Source: CAIKLP01 sp039798705 (GTDB taxonomy: Bacteria > Bacteroidota > Bacteroidia > Sphingobacteriales > Sphingobacteriaceae). From it: DNA of 64,000 bases. Under the pieces are notes generated by a model, which was given only the letters and a program-made list of their open reading frames with translations, was not told the origin of the DNA and made no database searches. The stretch is taken from NCBI GenBank assembly GCA_039798705.1, contig JBDKFN010000002.1, positions 1 to 64,000 of the forward strand. The letters run 5' to 3'. The position numbers and the translations under genes are program-made. Below, in pieces: positions 50,566 to 58,889 of this stretch. Numbering within the stretch: position 1 is the stretch's first letter; every line of letters starts with the position of its first letter.

Positions 50566-51879
50566 ATGGGATGTGGATCATGTTCAACCGGAGGCTGTGC
50601 GCCGGCTGGTTGTAAAAGCAATGGTTCTTGTATGACGGATGGAGGTTGCAGTAAATTAGATGTGTACGATTGGTTCGCCAATATTGACATGCCTTCTAAT
50701 TTCCAGCCATTTAATATTGTCGAAGTGAGATTTAAAGGCTCACGTAAAGATTTTTATCGCAATGTTGATCAAATATATCTTGAACTAGGGGAATTGGTAT
50801 GTGTAGAATCGGGAAGTGGCGGCTACGATGTAGGCCATGTAACGATGACGGGAGAGATGGTTCGCTTGCAGATGAAAAAAAGACATGTTTCACCAGACTC
50901 ATCAGAAATCAAAAAAATATATCGCAAGGCTAGCCCTTTAGATGTAGACAAATGGAAAGCAGCAAAAGAATTGGAGCATGAAAACATGCACAAGGCTAGA
51001 ACTATTGCCTTGCAATTAAAGCTAAACATGAAATTGAGCGATGTCGATTACCAAGGCGATAAAACAAAGGCTACCTTTTATTATACCGCCGACGACCGTG
51101 TTGACTTTAGAGAGCTAATTAAAAAATTAGCAGAAGAATTTAAAGTTCGTATTGAAATGCGTCAAATAGGTATGCGTCAAGAAGCAAGCCGACTAGGTGC
51201 TATAGGCTCATGTGGTAGAGAATTGTGTTGCTCAACTTGGCTTACCGATTTTAAAACGGTGAGTACTGCTGCTGCACGATATCAAAACCTTTCGCTCAAT
51301 ACCTTAAAGCTTGCTGGACAATGCGGCAAATTAAAATGCTGTTTGAATTTTGAACTTGACACTTATATGGATGCTTTGAAAGACATTCCAGATGATGTGA
51401 AAGAATTGAAAACAAAAATTGGTTCTGCTTATTTACAAAAAACAGATATTTTCAAAAAGATCATGTGGTTTAGTTACCGCGGTTCAGATAATTGGGTAGC
51501 ATTACCAGCAGTAAGGGTTAAAGAAATTATGGCCATGAATAAAAATGGCGAATTCCCTGAAGAGCTATCAAATGTTACTGTTCAGCCTGTTTTAGTAGAG
51601 CGTATTTTAGATTACGACAATGTGGTTGGTCAAGATAGTTTGACCCGCATGGACGAACGCAATAAGAAAAAGAAGAAGAACAACAATAACAGAAATAAAA
51701 ACCGCAATAAGCCAAATAACGCTAGCTCAAAAGAGCCGCAAGCGGCCGAAGCTGCGACTGGTAACAAACCCAACAATGCGGCAGGCCCAAGAAATAACAA
51801 TAGGCCGCCACATAGGGCAAACAACAGACCAAATAATAAACCGTCGAATCCATCTTCGAACGAAAAACCAAAAGAATAA
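50566..51879 (+). CDS. ricT: PSP1/RicT (YaaT) family protein with Cys-rich N-terminus
   Basis: 437 residues. The first 28 residues hold six cysteines (MGCGSCSTGGCAPAGCKSNG then SCMTDGGC). The PSP1 domain follows, with the Cys motifs GSCGRELCCSTWLTDF and AGQCGKLKCCLNFELD that, in Bacillus RicT, help bind an Fe-S cluster. The last 90 residues are low-complexity, rich in Asn, Lys and Pro (from about residue 365). In Bacillus the Ric complex controls RNase Y and competence; the role in Bacteroidota is not known. It lies between holB and gldH, at 5 and 2 bases. Confidence 0.9.
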   Translation: MGCGSCSTGGCAPAGCKSNGSCMTDGGCSKLDVYDWFANIDMPSNFQPFNIVEVRFKGSRKDFYRNVDQIYLELGELVCVESGSGGYDVGHVTMTGEMVRLQMKKRHVSPDSSEIKKIYRKASPLDVDKWKAAKELEHENMHKARTIALQLKLNMKLSDVDYQGDKTKATFYYTADDRVDFRELIKKLAEEFKVRIEMRQIGMRQEASRLGAIGSCGRELCCSTWLTDFKTVSTAAARYQNLSLNTLKLAGQCGKLKCCLNFELDTYMDALKDIPDDVKELKTKIGSAYLQKTDIFKKIMWFSYRGSDNWVALPAVRVKEIMAMNKNGEFPEELSNVTVQPVLVERILDYDNVVGQDSLTRMDERNKKKKKNNNNRNKNRNKPNNASSKEPQAAEAATGNKPNNAAGPRNNNRPPHRANNRPNNKPSNPSSNEKPKE

Positions 51880-51881
51880 AA

Positions 51882-52340
51882 ATGAAAAGAGCGATTGTTC
51901 TACTTTCTATATTATTAATTTTTAGCGCTTGCAATAGGTCTAAAATATTTGACGCATATGTTGCGTTTGAAAACAATAGTTGGAGTGTAAACAATCGCCC
52001 TACATTTTATATAGACATACAGGATACGATCAATAGCCATAGTATCTATTTTAACGTTCGTAACACTGGCGATTATGCCTATGCTAATCTATTTGTATTG
52101 CTGACCATTCAAGGTCCCCAAACAAAAGCAGAAACGCAACGCTTTGAATTCAAGCTAGCTGAAAAAGATGGCAAATGGCTAGGATCCGGACTAGGCGATA
52201 TCTACAGCAATCAAATGAAAATGATTCAGTCTTTAAAATTTCCCAAAAAAGGCGTTTATTCATTTACCATCGAACAAAACATGCGCGACAATCCACTTCA
52301 AGGAATTGAGGACGTAGGTATTAAAATTGCTCGAAATTAA
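51882..52340 (+). CDS. gldH: Gliding motility lipoprotein GldH
   Basis: 152 residues. A lipobox ends the signal (LLIFSAC), and the body has the GldH pattern YVAFENNSWSVNNRPTFYID, SHSIYFNVRNTGDYAYANLF and DGKWLGSGLGDIYSNQ. GldH is a membrane lipoprotein needed for gliding in Flavobacterium and lies in the set of genes linked to T9SS. Its stop overlaps or abuts the ECF sigma gene and it starts 2 bases after ricT, so it is embedded in a polycistronic unit with unrelated genes. Confidence 0.87.
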   Translation: MKRAIVLLSILLIFSACNRSKIFDAYVAFENNSWSVNNRPTFYIDIQDTINSHSIYFNVRNTGDYAYANLFVLLTIQGPQTKAETQRFEFKLAEKDGKWLGSGLGDIYSNQMKMIQSLKFPKKGVYSFTIEQNMRDNPLQGIEDVGIKIARN

Positions 52341-52341
52341 A

Positions 52342-52896
52342 TTGCAAAACAAAGAAGCTATTTTTGAAAATATTTTTCTATTGCACCATAAAAGAGTGTA
52401 CAATATTGCATTTGCTATGTTAAAAAATATAGCCGACGCAGAAGATGTTACACAAGAAGTTTTTATCAATGTTTTCCATGCCATTTCGCAATTCAAAGAA
52501 GAAGCGCAAATAAGTACCTGGGTACATAGAATTGCGGTAAACAAATGCTTAGATCATATTAAAGCGAAAAAGCGAAAAAAAAGATTGGCTTTTATCACTT
52601 CTTTATTTGATCCAGAAACAGGCAAACAAATTCATGATGCACATAACCATTTGCACCCTGGTAAAATTTTAGAGCAAAAAGAAGCACATCGCATCTTAAT
52701 GGACGCAATTGATTTGCTTAAAACCAGCCAAAAGACTGCTTTTGTTTTAAGTCAAATTGAGAAGTTGAGTCAAAAAGAAGTGGCTGCCATTATGGAGATT
52801 TCAGAAAAAGCGGTCGAATCATTGAACCATAGGGCTAAAGAAAAATTAAGAATAATTTTAGGAAAGTTTTATCAAAAATCGAAGGTTAATCTATAA
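52342..52896 (+). CDS. ECF-type RNA polymerase sigma factor, non-ATG start
   Basis: About 184 residues. No ATG precedes the conserved region, so a TTG at 52342 (or at 52327, overlapping gldH by 14 bases) is taken as the start. Region 2 is seen in FLLHHKRVYNIAFAMLKN, DAEDVTQEVFINVF and STWVHRIAVNKCLDHI, and region 4 in TAFVLSQIEKLSQKEVAAIM. It fits the ECF class. The two following genes encode a short membrane protein and a periplasmic CpxP/CnrX-like protein, which suggests that the sigma factor is controlled by a membrane signal. Confidence 0.85.
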   Translation: MQNKEAIFENIFLLHHKRVYNIAFAMLKNIADAEDVTQEVFINVFHAISQFKEEAQISTWVHRIAVNKCLDHIKAKKRKKRLAFITSLFDPETGKQIHDAHNHLHPGKILEQKEAHRILMDAIDLLKTSQKTAFVLSQIEKLSQKEVAAIMEISEKAVESLNHRAKEKLRIILGKFYQKSKVNL

Positions 52897-52908
52897 ACAA
52901 TCGTCTAA

Positions 52909-53196
52909 ATGAATATGAAAAACGAAGAACAATGGGTAAATCAAGTGCTTGCTTCAGCCGATCAAATTGATCAGCTAACACCTAACCCATTTTTATACCA
53001 AAAAATTAAACACCGAATTGTTCAACAAGAACGCGCAAGTTCAAATAATAAAAACACTTTGAAATGGAGTGTTGCATTTATTGTATTGCTAGGTTTAAAC
53101 ACTGCAGTATTATTTGCTAGCGCAAAAAAAGACAGAACCCGACATCAACTTAAAACCAATATCGAATTAAACAATCAAACTGTTTATAGCTATTAA
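52909..53196 (+). CDS. Short membrane protein, probable anti-sigma factor
   Basis: 95 residues (or 93 from the ATG at 52915). A helical cytoplasmic part of about 48 residues (QWVNQVLASADQIDQLTPNP) is followed by one transmembrane helix (LKWSVAFIVLLGLNTAVLF) and a short periplasmic tail. This is the size and topology of CnrY, the anti-sigma factor of Cupriavidus. It sits 12 bases after the sigma gene and 1 base before the CnrX-like gene. Sequence identity to a known anti-sigma family is not claimed; the role is inferred from position and topology. Confidence 0.65.
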   Translation: MNMKNEEQWVNQVLASADQIDQLTPNPFLYQKIKHRIVQQERASSNNKNTLKWSVAFIVLLGLNTAVLFASAKKDRTRHQLKTNIELNNQTVYSY

Positions 53197-53197
53197 A

Positions 53198-53683
53198 ATG
53201 GAAAGCAAAAAACTACCCTTCTGGAAAATATTTGCAATTGCCTTGTTGGTTATCAACACGCTTATACTTTCCTATATTCTTTTAGAAAAGCCAGGTCAAA
53301 ACTCTGCAGATAGAGGCCCTGCAGCATTTATCATTAAGGAATTACATTTTAATGATTCACAAATTGTTGCTTTTGAAAAATTAAAATTTGCGCATCAAGA
53401 CAGCGTGCAACACTTAAGGGAACAAGGTAAAATATTGCGCGAAGAATATTTTTCACTGTTACGCAATGATGCGAGCAACATTTCAGGAAAAGCTATAAAT
53501 GATCAAGCGTCTGATTTAGTAAATAAAATTGCAGCCAATCAGATTGCAATAGAGTCAGTAACCTATCGCCATTTTAGTCAAGTTAAAAATATTTGTGACA
53601 ATAGTCAAAAACAAAAATTTGACAGCATTCTTTTAGAAATTGTTAGAATGATGAAAGCTGGAAGACCAAAACCTGCAAGGTAA
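53198..53683 (+). CDS. Periplasmic sensor of the CpxP/Spy/CnrX heavy-metal-resistance type
   Basis: 161 residues: an N-terminal membrane anchor (FAIALLVINTLILSYILLEK) and a periplasmic four-helix hairpin. The helices carry DSQIVAFEKLKFAHQDSVQH and SVTYRHFSQVKNICDNSQKQ, similar in pattern to Metal_resist/Spy proteins, with several His and Met side chains that could bind metal. It is the third gene of a sigma factor/short membrane protein module, consistent with the sensor role of CnrX. A chaperone role as in Spy is the alternative. Confidence 0.75.
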   Translation: MESKKLPFWKIFAIALLVINTLILSYILLEKPGQNSADRGPAAFIIKELHFNDSQIVAFEKLKFAHQDSVQHLREQGKILREEYFSLLRNDASNISGKAINDQASDLVNKIAANQIAIESVTYRHFSQVKNICDNSQKQKFDSILLEIVRMMKAGRPKPAR

Positions 53684-53693
53684 ATGGCAATTG

Positions 53694-55001
53694 CTATAAC
53701 AAAGGCAATAAACTTTCTAGTTTCATTCCCCTAGAACCTTTGACAAGTACTGTATGGTCGGTGACTTTATTCTTTTGAATAAAATCCATTGCGTTAGCAG
53801 TTGTATTAAAAAAATGAAACTGTTTAAATAATTCTTTAGCGCCAAAAAAGTCGTTGCCAATAAAAATTACGTTTTCAAATTTTAACGCTGCAACTAACTT
53901 TACAATGGCTTCATGCTCTGCAATGCTTTCTTTGCCCAACTCAAACATGTCGCCAAGAATTAAGAATTTATTTTCAGCAGATAACTGATGAAAATTATTA
54001 ATGGCTGCAAACATACTACTTGGATTAGCATTATAAGCATCCATAATTAATTTATTGTTTGCTGTTTGCATTACCTGTGAACGGTTGTTGGTTGGTGTAT
54101 ATGCTGCAATAGCAGCAATGATTTCAGCCTCTGATACACCAAAATAAACACCAATTGCAGCAGCTGCTAAAATATTTGCTAAGTTGTAATCGCCTACTAA
54201 TTGAGTAGCAAGCTCATGTTTTTGATTATCCTTTTTAAAAGTAACGGCTACTTTTAAATAAGGCGCAAGTGTAATTATTTCTCCGCTAACTAAACTGTTT
54301 TCTTGACTTCCAAAATATACTTTATTTTCTAATTGAGATGAAAGCTCCATGGTAATGGCATCATCTGCATTTACAAAAACTAAACCTTTGTTTGTTTCAA
54401 GGAAATCATATAATTCTTTTTTAGTCTTCTTGACGCCTTCAAAGCCGCCCATACCGTCGAGGTGAGCCTTACCAACATTACATATTAATCCGAAATTAGG
54501 TTCAGCAATTTCACACAATTCTTTAATTTCTAATTGGTGGTTAGCACCCATTTCTACAATTGCAAAATCGTGATGCGCTTGAATAGAAAGTAAAGTTAAT
54601 GGGACACCAATGTGGTTATTTAAATTGCCATAAGTGGCCAATGTTTGGTATCTTTTGGAAAGCACTGCATTGATTAATTCTTTTGAAGTGGTTTTCCCAT
54701 TGCTACCTGTAATGCCTAAAAATGGAAATTCCAATTGTCTACGATGGTGATTCGCTAAGGATTGCATGGCTTTCAATACATCATCCACCAATAAATATTG
54801 TTCGCTAATAGCCATTTCAGGCTGATCAACTACTGCATATTTTGCGCCAGAAGCAAGTGCTTGCGCAGCAAATTCATTGCCATTAAAATTTGCGCCTTTT
54901 AGTGCAAAGAAAATAGAATTTTCCTTAACAGCTCTGGTATCTGTTACAACCAAAGGGTATTGTAAATACTTTTCGTAAAGTAATGCTGTACTTGCTTTCA
55001 T
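53694..55001 (-). CDS. murF: UDP-N-acetylmuramoyl-tripeptide--D-alanyl-D-alanine ligase
   Basis: 435 residues. The Mur ligase ATP-binding motif is LGITGSNGKTTSKELINAVL; the middle domain has AIVEMGANHQLEIKELCEIA and the C-terminal part NKLIMDAYNANPSSMFAAIN and ILGDMFELGKES. These are MurF rather than MurC, D or E signatures. It adds D-Ala-D-Ala to the UDP-MurNAc tripeptide in peptidoglycan synthesis. It converges with the CnrX-like gene 10 bases away and lies downstream of the typA terminator. Confidence 0.95.
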   Translation of the reverse strand: MKASTALLYEKYLQYPLVVTDTRAVKENSIFFALKGANFNGNEFAAQALASGAKYAVVDQPEMAISEQYLLVDDVLKAMQSLANHHRRQLEFPFLGITGSNGKTTSKELINAVLSKRYQTLATYGNLNNHIGVPLTLLSIQAHHDFAIVEMGANHQLEIKELCEIAEPNFGLICNVGKAHLDGMGGFEGVKKTKKELYDFLETNKGLVFVNADDAITMELSSQLENKVYFGSQENSLVSGEIITLAPYLKVAVTFKKDNQKHELATQLVGDYNLANILAAAAIGVYFGVSEAEIIAAIAAYTPTNNRSQVMQTANNKLIMDAYNANPSSMFAAINNFHQLSAENKFLILGDMFELGKESIAEHEAIVKLVAALKFENVIFIGNDFFGAKELFKQFHFFNTTANAMDFIQKNKVTDHTVLVKGSRGMKLESLLPLL

Positions 55002-55045
55002 GATGCCAAGGGTATTGGTTCAAGACCAATCAAACATAATAAAAA

Positions 55046-55073
55046 AAGCGATACAGCCATAGCCGTATCGCTT
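55046..55073 (-). terminator. Terminator of typA
   Basis: On the minus strand a nine-base stem AAGCGATAC/GTATCGCTT with a 10-base loop is followed by a T-run. It lies about 20 bases after the typA stop and before murF. Confidence 0.85.
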
Positions 55074-55093
55074 AAAAAAATGTTTATTGTAAA

Positions 55094-56902
55094 TTAATTA
55101 CCTGATTTCTTTTTAGCATTGGTACGCTCTTGCTCCGTTAAATAAATTTTACGTAAGCGCATAGAAACTGGCGTAATCTCAACGTATTCATCCCACTGAA
55201 TGTATTCCATAGCTTCTTCTAACGAGAATTTAGTAGCTGGTGCAATACGTGTTGCATCATCTTTACTCGTTGTACGGAAGTTGGTTAATTGTTTACCTTC
55301 AGTAATGTTTACTGTCATGTCGGAATCTCTACTGTTTTCTCCGATGATCATTCCTTGGTAAACTTCTTCTCCTGGATTAACAAAAAATCTTCCACGATCT
55401 TGTAATTTATCGATACGGTAAGCTGTTGCAGCTCCTTTATCCATAGAAATTAATACACCTGATGATCTTTGTGGAATATCGCCCTTCCAAGGCTCATATG
55501 ATTTGAAACGGTGCGCCATAATTGCTTCACCAGCAGTTGCAGTTAACACGTTATTTCTTAAACCAATGATTCCCCTTGCAGGTATTTCAAATTCTAAATG
55601 TTGTAAATCGCCTTTTGGTTCCATTACCAATAAGTCACCTTTTCTTTGGGTAACCAATTCAATTACTTTACCAGAAACTTCTGCAGGTACATCTACAATT
55701 AATGATTCAATTGGCTCGCATTTCTTACCATCAATTTCTTTGATGATTACTTGTGGTTGACCAACTTGTAATTCATAACCTTCGCGACGCATCGTTTCAA
55801 TTAAAACTGATAAATGCAAAATACCGCGACCGTATACTAGTAATGAATCTGGAGATGCTGTTTCTTCTACTCTTAACGCTAAGTTTTTCTCCATCTCTTT
55901 CATCAAACGATCACGAAGATGACGAGAAGTTACAAACTTACCTTCTTTTCCAAAAAATGGAGAGTTGTTAATAGTGAACAACATGTTCATGGTTGGCTCG
56001 TCAATTTTAATAACCGCCAATGCCTCTGGATTTTCGAAATCAGCAATGGTATCGCCAATTTCAAAACCTTCAATACCTACTACAGCACAAATATCACCGT
56101 TGTGAACTTCTTCTACCCTTACTTTGCCTAAGCCAACAAAAGTATATAGTTCTTTAATTCTTGATTTTACAACTTTACCATCTTTCTTCATTAAAGAAAC
56201 TGGCATATTTTCTTTGATTGTTCCACGCGCAACACGACCAATTGCAATCCTACCAACAAAAGAAGAATAGTCTAATGAGGTGATTTGCATTTGTAAGGTT
56301 CCTGGATTATCTGGTGGTTCTGGAATAAATTCCAAAACTGCATCTAATAATGGGGTAATATCTTCGGTTGGTGCAGTATAATCTTTGCTCATCCAGCCTT
56401 GTTTAGAAGACCCATAAAGCGTTGGGAAGTCCAATTGCTCTTCTGTTGCTTCTAAGTTAAAGAACAACTCGAAAATAGACTCCTGAACTTCTTCTGGGCG
56501 ACAATTCTCTTTATCCACTTTATTAATAACTACAATTGGCTTTAATCCTAATGAAAGGGCCTTTTGAGTTACAAATCTTGTTTGAGGCATAGCGCCTTCA
56601 AAAGCATCTACTAATAACAATACACCATCAGCCATTTTCAATACACGCTCTACTTCACCGCCAAAGTCGGCGTGACCTGGTGTATCAATAATGTTGATTT
56701 TGTAGTCTTTGTATTGAACAGAAACGTTTTTAGATACGATAGTGATTCCTCTTTCACGTTCTAAATCGTTGTTATCTAGGATTAGATCACCAGTTTCTTG
56801 GTTATCTCTAAATAAATTGGTCTGATGTAAAATTTTATCTACCAGTGTTGTTTTCCCGTGATCGACATGGGCAATAATAGCGATATTTCTAACTTTTTGC
56901 AT
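55094..56902 (-). CDS. typA: Ribosome-associated GTPase TypA/BipA
   Basis: 602 residues. The translational GTPase domain has G1 AHVDHGKTTLVDKIL, the switch region RERGITIVSKNVSV, G3 DTPGHADFGGEVER and G4 VINKVDKENCRPEEVQ. EF-G-like domains and the BipA-specific C-terminal part (RNNVLTATAGEAIMAHRFKS) follow. It binds ribosomes under cold or stress and helps 50S assembly. A strong -7 element lies upstream and a hairpin terminator downstream, so it appears to be monocistronic. Confidence 0.96.
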   Translation of the reverse strand: MQKVRNIAIIAHVDHGKTTLVDKILHQTNLFRDNQETGDLILDNNDLERERGITIVSKNVSVQYKDYKINIIDTPGHADFGGEVERVLKMADGVLLLVDAFEGAMPQTRFVTQKALSLGLKPIVVINKVDKENCRPEEVQESIFELFFNLEATEEQLDFPTLYGSSKQGWMSKDYTAPTEDITPLLDAVLEFIPEPPDNPGTLQMQITSLDYSSFVGRIAIGRVARGTIKENMPVSLMKKDGKVVKSRIKELYTFVGLGKVRVEEVHNGDICAVVGIEGFEIGDTIADFENPEALAVIKIDEPTMNMLFTINNSPFFGKEGKFVTSRHLRDRLMKEMEKNLALRVEETASPDSLLVYGRGILHLSVLIETMRREGYELQVGQPQVIIKEIDGKKCEPIESLIVDVPAEVSGKVIELVTQRKGDLLVMEPKGDLQHLEFEIPARGIIGLRNNVLTATAGEAIMAHRFKSYEPWKGDIPQRSSGVLISMDKGAATAYRIDKLQDRGRFFVNPGEEVYQGMIIGENSRDSDMTVNITEGKQLTNFRTTSKDDATRIAPATKFSLEEAMEYIQWDEYVEITPVSMRLRKIYLTEQERTNAKKKSGN

Positions 56903-56925
56903 TTATAATAAAGTTTTTAAGCCCG

Positions 56926-56933
56926 CAAAGGTA
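56926..56933 (-). promoter_or_regulatory. Candidate -7 promoter element for typA
   Basis: On the minus strand TACCTTTG is an exact TAnnTTTG match 23 bases before the typA ATG. No TTG at the usual distance. Confidence 0.45.
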
Positions 56934-57012
56934 CATTTAAAAAACCGAAATTCGCTTTATAATTTGATTTTGTGGTAAATATTAATGCTTTGTTTGGCTG
57001 ATTTTAAGCAAT

Positions 57013-57672
57013 TTATAAGATAGCGTTTGCTAAAAATGCACGCAAGGGCGCAATGGCTTGATTAGCATCTACAACAGCCTGTATAGCCTTCTTAGAACAT
57101 AAAATTTCGTCAGAGAGTGGTTTAACCGCTATAAAGCTTTTCAACTTCAATAATTCGATAGCCGGATGGTCCTTAGGATAATCTCTTGGAGCTGTTTTCA
57201 ACTGATCTTCGAAACTGAGTGAGCCAAACTGTTTTTTAAAAGCTGGAGCCTGAATTATTGCTTCGAATGCAGAAAGGTTATAATCGATTTCTTGTCTGAT
57301 TTTTTTTATGTCTTCAGAAGGTGGTAGATAATACCCTCCGGCAACAAATGATGCCCCAGGCTGTATATGAATAAAGCAACCTGTTCCACCTACTAGCTTT
57401 CCCTCACTTGCATAGGCAATGCCAAAATTGGTTTTGTATGGCGCTTTATTTTTAGAGAACCGCACATCACGGTAAATTCTCATGACACATTTTGCAGCAA
57501 TGAGATTTTTATAATTTGAATCGAAAGCTGATGAAGCTTGAAATACTTTTTCTGCAAATGAGATGACGTCTGCCTTTGCTATTTCATATTCGGGTTTGTG
57601 TATGGCAAACCATTCACGATTGTTATTTTTTTGTAAAGCACTTAAGAATTTAAAGGTGCTGGATTGAAGCAT
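57013..57672 (-). CDS. DUF2461 family protein
   Basis: 219 residues. The DUF2461 signature is visible as FLSALQKNNNREWFAIHKPE, MRIYRDVRFSKNKAPYKTNF and SFVAGGYYLPPSEDIKKIRQ. The family is widespread and unstudied; no catalytic residues are known. It ends a string of cytochrome-oxidase-linked genes, 11 bases after the DUF983 gene, though this may be chance. Confidence 0.85.
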   Translation of the reverse strand: MLQSSTFKFLSALQKNNNREWFAIHKPEYEIAKADVISFAEKVFQASSAFDSNYKNLIAAKCVMRIYRDVRFSKNKAPYKTNFGIAYASEGKLVGGTGCFIHIQPGASFVAGGYYLPPSEDIKKIRQEIDYNLSAFEAIIQAPAFKKQFGSLSFEDQLKTAPRDYPKDHPAIELLKLKSFIAVKPLSDEILCSKKAIQAVVDANQAIAPLRAFLANAIL

Positions 57673-57683
57673 TTTTTTGCGGG

Positions 57684-58082
57684 TTAGTCTTTTTTGTCTA
57701 TAAAATTCTTGTCGAACTTAGGCGCAAACATATGCAGCAATAAAATTCTTGCATACCTGAAATTAAGTCTATAGGTTAATATAATTCCAACAATGATAGC
57801 AGACATGTATACCCAAACATCTGGGTTATGACCTAATAGATAAACAGCAATTCCTACGTTCACACTAAGCGCAACATTAAATGCATATCCAACATACATT
57901 GCGCCCCAAAAAAATCCGATTTCGAGTTCGTACCTTAAACCACATACAGGACAATATTCATGCATTTTGTTGTAGTCACTCCAACTAGTTACTGGATGAG
58001 TAAAAACTTCGCCTGTTCTGCAAGTTGGACACTTGCATTTTAAAATAGATGAAAACTTTGAAGGTGTTGGTTGGTTGCTCAT
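57684..58082 (-). CDS. DUF983 family membrane protein
   Basis: 132 residues. Two CxxC pairs near the N-terminus (CKCPTCRTGEVF and YCPVCGLRYE) form a zinc-ribbon-like unit, followed by two hydrophobic helices (FFWGAMYVGYAFNVALSVNV and MSAIIVGIILTYRLNF). DUF983 genes are often found in cytochrome oxidase operons, as here, and are suspected of a role in oxidase assembly, but the function is unproven. It is 4 bases from the CPMC protein gene. Confidence 0.82.
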   Translation of the reverse strand: MSNQPTPSKFSSILKCKCPTCRTGEVFTHPVTSWSDYNKMHEYCPVCGLRYELEIGFFWGAMYVGYAFNVALSVNVGIAVYLLGHNPDVWVYMSAIIVGIILTYRLNFRYARILLLHMFAPKFDKNFIDKKD

Positions 58083-58086
58083 GCAA

Positions 58087-58350
58087 TTAATTTGCTGTTA
58101 AATTTTCATCAGAAGCATTCATTTGCTTCGCCCTGTATTTCTTAAACCAAATTACACCTAATGCTCCAACGAATAAATATGGAGCAGCAAGTAAATACAA
58201 AATACCATCGTTCAATCCCTTGCCAACATTATTCTGACCGCTTTTAATAGAAGATTCTACCGCCGTTTTACACATTGGACATTGCGCCATTGCCGTATTA
58301 AAAGTGAAGAAGAAAAACACAATCGCAAGAATAAAAAATAATTTTTTCAT
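58087..58350 (-). CDS. Small membrane protein with CPMC motif
   Basis: 87 residues: a signal-like hydrophobic N-terminus (LFFILAIVFFFFTFNTAM), then AQCPMCKTAVESSIKSG, a glycine-rich turn and a second helix (LLAAPYLFVGALGVIWF) with a basic tail. The CPMC pair just after the predicted cleavage site would face the periplasm and could bind copper or take part in thiol exchange. It lies between the DUF420 and DUF983 genes in the oxidase operon. No named family is assigned. Confidence 0.72.
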   Translation of the reverse strand: MKKLFFILAIVFFFFTFNTAMAQCPMCKTAVESSIKSGQNNVGKGLNDGILYLLAAPYLFVGALGVIWFKKYRAKQMNASDENLTAN

Positions 58351-58351
58351 T

Positions 58352-58882
58352 TTAGAAAGTATAATACGGTGATATCATTAAGTAAACTAAAACGCCTGTA
58401 ATGGTTACATACAACCAGACAGGGAAAGTATAACGCACTAGTTTTCTGTGTTTTTCAACATCCATTTTTAATCCTGCATTGAAGCTAAAAAGAATCAATG
58501 GCAAAACAATAGCGGCTAAAAATATATGGCTAATTAAAATTACATAATAAATATATTTCAATAATCCTGTTCCGCCGTAGCTTGTTTCTTTTACAAAATA
58601 ATGAAACAGGATATATGAAACTAGAAACAATGATGACAAACAAAAAGTTGCAATGTTTATTTTTTTATGCAGTTCGATGTTTCTTCTTTTGATTTGATAA
58701 AGTGAAGTGAGCAACATAATGCTACATAACCCATTGATAATTGCATTTAGCTTTGGTAAAAAATAAACAAAGCTTGGCGTTTCAATGGTAACGGGAATAA
58801 GCTTTCTGTTCAATATTACTACTACAATAAATACAAAAATTGAAATACCGTAAACTACTCTTGCAATTAACTTATCATTCAT
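58352..58882 (-). CDS. DUF420 family membrane protein
   Basis: 176 residues with four to five membrane helices. The conserved DUF420 parts are FVYFLPKLNAIINGLCSIML, NIATFCLSSLFLVSYILFHY and VEKHRKLVRYTFPVWLYVTI with histidines at helix ends. Proteins of this family (YozB, CtaM-like) are linked to cytochrome oxidase biogenesis; CtaM in Firmicutes is required for aa3 oxidase activity. It is 7 bases from the SCO gene. Confidence 0.83.
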   Translation of the reverse strand: MNDKLIARVVYGISIFVFIVVVILNRKLIPVTIETPSFVYFLPKLNAIINGLCSIMLLTSLYQIKRRNIELHKKINIATFCLSSLFLVSYILFHYFVKETSYGGTGLLKYIYYVILISHIFLAAIVLPLILFSFNAGLKMDVEKHRKLVRYTFPVWLYVTITGVLVYLMISPYYTF

Positions 58883-58889
58883 CTTAATA

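Noticed and set aside
51660..51880. Repeat-like Asn/Lys/Arg-rich stretch in ricT as a tandem repeat or frameshift
   Set aside because: It is a low-complexity tail in frame with the PSP1 protein; no exact repeat unit is seen and the frame stays open to the stop.
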